Of a DNA stretch of 24,484 nucleotides, positions 22,036 through 24,484 are shown in pieces. The position numbers and the translations under genes were made by a program. Numbering within the stretch: the stretch's first letter is position 1; each line of letters starts with the position of its first letter. Origin of the DNA: a virus. The notes under the pieces are model-generated. The model saw only the letters and a list, made by a program, of their open reading frames with translations. It did no database searches and was not told the DNA's origin. The DNA lies in the IMG/VR virus record IMGVR_UViG_3300032282_004864, positions 1 to 24,484 of that record. One strand, 5' to 3'.

Positions 22036-22059
22036 GACACTTCGGAAGGACGGCACCAA

Positions 22060-22575
22060 ATGAACGCAGCCACCAGCACCATCACGACATCCAACGCAGT
22101 GCAGCAGTTCCCGGCAGCGATCACGCGGCAGGTGAACTGCGTGAAATGGGCAGCGGCGAAACAGGGCCGTATCGCTGCGGCGGCTGAGCAGGGCAGGCTG
22201 ATGGTGATGGCGGCGGGCAGCCGTGCCGTGATCAATGGGGACCGGCTGGAAAACTTCCTGGCCCTGGCCATCGACCAGGTGCTGATGGCGAAACACCTGC
22301 ACGAAGGCCTGGCGGTTTGCCCGGCCTGTAATGGCCTGGCGAAGAACCAGGCGGGCCATGTGCACAGCTGCGGGCGCTGTGATGCCGTGTTCACCAGCCA
22401 GCCCATCGAACGGCAGGCGGCCCTGGAAGTGGTGAACCTGATGGGCGGGATGGTGATGGCGCACCCGGCGGAACCCATCCGACACTTCGACCTGGACACG
22501 TTCGACCTGGAAGGGCGGCTGCAGCGGCATCACGGATGGATGAACGCCCAGGGCGACGTGGTGCAGTGGGGATAG
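22060..22575 (+). CDS. protein with central zinc ribbon, unknown
   Basis: This 171-residue protein starts at ATG 22060, preceded by AAGGACGGCAC as at the promoter 1 gene. Residues 1-85 are helical and basic (AITRQVNCVKWAAAKQGRIA, ENFLALAIDQVLMAKHLHEG). Residues about 88-113 hold CPACNGLAKNQAGHVHSCGR then CDAVF, a C-x2-C...C-x2-C ribbon with extra His. The C-terminal part (ERQAALEVVNLMGGMVMAHP, FDLDTFDLEGRLQRHHGW) is alpha/beta. No family is recognised; a DNA- or RNA-binding early protein is plausible. Confidence 0.7.
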   Translation: MNAATSTITTSNAVQQFPAAITRQVNCVKWAAAKQGRIAAAAEQGRLMVMAAGSRAVINGDRLENFLALAIDQVLMAKHLHEGLAVCPACNGLAKNQAGHVHSCGRCDAVFTSQPIERQAALEVVNLMGGMVMAHPAEPIRHFDLDTFDLEGRLQRHHGWMNAQGDVVQWG

Positions 22576-22583
22576 ATCGACCA

Positions 22584-22612
22584 GGGGCCAGCGCCAGGCG
22601 CGGGCTGGCCCC
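22584..22612 (+). terminator. 9-bp GC stem-loop between zinc-ribbon genes
   Basis: GGGGCCAGC (22584-22592) pairs with GCTGGCCCC (22604-22612) around an 11-base loop. It follows the stop at 22575 and precedes the next ribosome site. Only ATCAAAA follows, so there is no U-tract; it may attenuate or stabilise the RNA. Confidence 0.4.
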
Positions 22613-22641
22613 ATCAAAACCGAACCCAGGAGAATCGACAC

Positions 22642-23004
22642 ATGACGCGGCGCACGAAGGACGACAGCGGACACAGGCACCAGTGCACCAGGTGCAGGAA
22701 GACGTTCAAATGCTACGGGGTGCAGTGGCAAAATTACGATGGAGAACCCGAAGTGGTCTGCACCGATTACCACGAAGGGCAAGCCACTACCTGCCCGGCC
22801 TGCGATGAACTGGCCGAAGCAGAGCAGGCGCAACAGGCAGCGGAGCGGGCGGCCTGGCAGAGCAGGCTGCAGATCATCGGCGGCGCGGTGCTGTTCGGGT
22901 TCGGGTGCGGCCTGGTGGCACTGGGCGCGGTAGTGATGGGCGTGGCCGTGGCGGGCGCGGGCGGCTGGATGATCTGGGACGCGGCGCACCATGGCCAGGA
23001 GTAA
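22642..23004 (+). CDS. zinc-ribbon protein with C-terminal membrane hairpin
   Basis: This 120-residue protein starts at ATG 22642 with AGGAG eleven bases upstream. The N-terminal half holds HQCTRCRKTFKCYG and, after an acidic stretch (EPEVVCTDYHEG), TTCPACDELAEAEQA, giving paired Cys for one or two zinc sites. A helical linker leads to residues about 77-112 (IIGGAVLFGFGCGLVALGAV then VMGVAVAGAGGWMIW), long enough for two membrane segments or one long one. The combination suggests a zinc module held at the inner membrane. No family is recognised. Confidence 0.65.
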   Translation: MTRRTKDDSGHRHQCTRCRKTFKCYGVQWQNYDGEPEVVCTDYHEGQATTCPACDELAEAEQAQQAAERAAWQSRLQIIGGAVLFGFGCGLVALGAVVMGVAVAGAGGWMIWDAAHHGQE

Positions 23005-23320
23005 CCACGGCGGGCGCGGCGGGAATGCGGCGCTGCGGTGCCCATGCTGCCAGGTCACGAAAGGGCCGGGCTGGCGGACGGCGGCCGTGGTGGCGGATGG
23101 CCGGATCCGGCGGCACCTGGTGACCAGGCACGGGATCACCAGGCACCTGCTGCGGGCCTGGGTGCGGTGCCTGAAGTGCGGCTGGGAGTGGTGGACGACA
23201 CATAAACATGGCCTGGCGCTGGCCGGACGTGCGGCAGCCAGTCCGAAGCAGAAGCGGCTGTGGAAGATCAGGAACAGTAAGACGGTGCTGTGCAGGTGCG
23301 GCAGGGTGATCGACAAATGA
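22991..23320 (+). CDS. zinc-finger-like basic protein
   Basis: This 109-residue protein starts at ATG 22991, overlapping the previous gene by 14 bases. It is very basic and carries LRCPCCQVTKGPGW, VRCLKCGWEWWTTHKHG and VLCRCGRVIDK, spaced by His-containing helices (RRHLVTRHGITRHLLRAW). The CPCC...H...H and CLKC groups could form a zinc finger followed by a ribbon. The charge fits DNA or RNA binding, as in Ogr/Delta-like or GATA-like phage regulators, but it is not a clear member of either. The next gene overlaps its stop as ATGA. Confidence 0.65.
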   Translation: MARSNHGGRGGNAALRCPCCQVTKGPGWRTAAVVADGRIRRHLVTRHGITRHLLRAWVRCLKCGWEWWTTHKHGLALAGRAAASPKQKRLWKIRNSKTVLCRCGRVIDK

Positions 23321-23646
23321 GCAGCGAAACTTCGCAAGTGAACCGGGACGCCAGGCCATGCCGGAACTGCCGGGGGCCAGTGGAACAAAAGGGCAAGCGG
23401 GAAAAGGAATTCTGCACGAACCGATGCCGGGCGGCCTACCGGGACGAACTGCAGCAGCAGGCGATCCGGGAAGCCATGGGGCGGATCGAACAGCTGCGGC
23501 TGGGCATGATCGAAATGGCGGCCAGCATCGCAGTCCAGGCGGAAGCCTTCGGCGGCGCGATGGAACAGCTGCAGGCAAGTATGGACGGCGCGGCCGAAAT
23601 GCTGCGGCGGCTGGAAAAGAAACGGCGCACCGGCCCCAGGGCGTGA
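23317..23646 (+). CDS. FCS-type zinc finger with coiled coil
   Basis: This 109-residue protein starts at ATG 23317 (ATGA overlap); an in-frame GTG at 23290 would lie deep in the previous gene. Residues about 12-45 read RPCRNCRGPVEQKGKREKEF then CTNRCRAAYRDE, the C-x2-C...FC-x3-C-R-x-x-Y/W-R layout of small phage and bacterial FCS-like zinc fingers. The remaining residues form a long helix (QAIREAMGRIEQLRLGMIEM, AMEQLQASMDGAAEMLRRLE), likely a dimerising coiled coil. It sits just before the RecT-like gene and might assist it; that is inference. Confidence 0.7.
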   Translation: MSSETSQVNRDARPCRNCRGPVEQKGKREKEFCTNRCRAAYRDELQQQAIREAMGRIEQLRLGMIEMAASIAVQAEAFGGAMEQLQASMDGAAEMLRRLEKKRRTGPRA

Positions 23647-23700
23647 CCTATTACGACACGGCCGGACGATAGGGTGGAAGGGACAAAGGGGAACTGACAG

Positions 23701-24484
23701 ATGAGCGAACCGACACAAGACAATCAAGTAATGGCGCTGGCCACGGCGGCCGTGAAGGAATCAGTGGGGCGAGGCCTGGCGGTATCGCCATCCGCCAGTG
23801 GATCAGACCAGGCGGCGCTGACGGCCCTGCAGGCCGTGATGCCGGACAGCCTGGGCGGCCTGGTGCAGATGTCCCAGGCGTTTGCGAAAAGCCAGATCGT
23901 GCCGAAGTCGCTGCGGAACAAGCCGGACGATTGCCTGATTGTGCTGATGGCCGGGCTGGAAATGCGGCTGACGCCGATCCGGGCCGTGCAGAACATCACC
24001 GTGATCAGCGGGAACCTGGCCGTGAAGGCCGATATGCAGCTGGCCCAGGTCCGCAGTTCTGGCCTGCTGGAATTCTTCGATGAAGGGTTTGAAGTCAAAG
24101 GCACCACCGACGCGGACCTGGCCGAACGGGTGCCGAACCCGATGGTGCAGCGGAAGATCGCGGCGGCCGTGGCGGCCATGCCGGGCGGCAAGCCATACGG
24201 GTGGTCGGTGGCGCAGCGGCGCGGGGAATCCCAGCTGCACGTTCGCGTCTTTTCCTGGGAAGACGCAGACCGGGCCACCACGACGCAGTGGGAAGGCGAA
24301 GACGGCCACCGGGAAAAAAAGCTGATCAAGCTGCACGAAAAGGACACTTACCGGAACTATCCCCAGGACATCTATCCACGGCGGGCACGGTGCCGGGTGC
24401 TGGCGCTGCTGTTTTCTGACGCCCTGGCCGGGATCCCGGCGGTGGAAACCATCGACGGGGTGGAAGTGTTCGATGAACCAGCCA
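23701..24484 (+). CDS. RecT-like single-strand annealing protein (3' end cut)
   Basis: The frame starts at ATG 23701 with AAAGGGGA upstream and stays open to the window end (261 codons). Residues about 45-115 read LVQMSQAFAKSQIVPKSLRN, then CLIVLMAGLEMRLTPIRAVQ, NITVISGNLAVKADMQLAQV and RSSGLLEFF; later comes YPQDIYPRRARCRVLALLFS then DALAGIPA. This order ('s.lvP..l', 'ai..g.elGl.p..a..ni..i.gk...k......l.r.sG') is that of RecT-family annealing proteins of phage recombination systems. They coat single-stranded DNA and anneal it, usually with a partner exonuclease, which would lie beyond this window. Confidence 0.75.
   Translation, partial: MSEPTQDNQVMALATAAVKESVGRGLAVSPSASGSDQAALTALQAVMPDSLGGLVQMSQAFAKSQIVPKSLRNKPDDCLIVLMAGLEMRLTPIRAVQNITVISGNLAVKADMQLAQVRSSGLLEFFDEGFEVKGTTDADLAERVPNPMVQRKIAAAVAAMPGGKPYGWSVAQRRGESQLHVRVFSWEDADRATTTQWEGEDGHREKKLIKLHEKDTYRNYPQDIYPRRARCRVLALLFSDALAGIPAVETIDGVEVFDEPA

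Noticed and set aside
15967-22045. Shared motif ACACTTC(A/G)G near all three promoters
   Set aside because: It occurs at 15967, 18796 and 22036, but at different distances from the promoters and partly inside coding sequence, so I could not separate it from chance.
21748-23727. Antisense open frame of 659 codons
   Set aside because: It runs across promoter 3 and four + strand genes with ribosome sites and coupled starts; its translation is Pro/Arg/His/Ser-rich, typical of a shadow in GC-rich DNA.

Overview
The window is a contiguous piece of a GC-rich, double-stranded-DNA tailed phage (or prophage) with a long, apparently non-contractile tail. Every supported gene lies on the + strand, genes are tightly packed, and the order is typical of siphoviruses: head-tail joining, tail tube, tail chaperones with a -1 frameshift site, a 1454-residue tape measure, tail tip, fibre, lysis, then early/recombination genes. 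I see no sheath, baseplate-wedge, integrase, tRNA, CRISPR or IS. A Gram-negative host is likely but inferred: there is a lipobox-type signal in the lysis region and three promoters of sigma70 form (TTGAC, 18-bp spacer, TAATCT/TAATGT). The host genus cannot be read from this sequence. Codon use is GC-rich (Leu almost always CTG), yet Glu is overwhelmingly GAA.

Layout. 1-2130: end of a small structural gene, a putative head-tail adaptor, an HK97 gp10-like neck protein and a putative tail terminator. 2205-4912: a small unknown gene, the major tail tube protein, and the G / GT tail assembly chaperones joined by slippage at T-TTT-TTC (4370-4376). 4955-9319: tape measure. 9326-12888: a tail-tip protein with an N-terminal LamG-like lectin fold, then a fibre protein. 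12899-13616: two small genes of unknown function whose overlap looks frame-disturbed at a G run. 13673-15754: lysis region, made of a membrane-anchored PAS-domain protein, a SleB-type cell wall hydrolase, an ORF that joins holin-like membrane segments to a lipoprotein signal, and a small helical protein.

15755-24484: early-type region. Three near-identical promoter/leader/RBS modules (about 15872, 18670 and 21969) each start a transcription unit. The first drives about nine tiny overlapping genes, many with Cys pairs; the second drives a DUF932 protein, a small protein and an AAA+ ATPase; the third drives another set of zinc-ribbon proteins leading to a RecT-like annealing protein cut by the window edge. 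Start/stop overlaps (ATGA, GTGA, TGATG, TAATG) recur and suggest translational coupling.

Most unusual points: the PAS protein inside the lysis region, the holin/lipoprotein composite ORF, the triplicated promoter-leader module with a stem-loop in each leader, the cluster of eight Cys-pair proteins, and an AAA+ ATPase of a lineage better known from cellular genomes. No stretch longer than 300 bases lacks a gene; the largest gap (15755-15963) holds promoter 1 and its leader.
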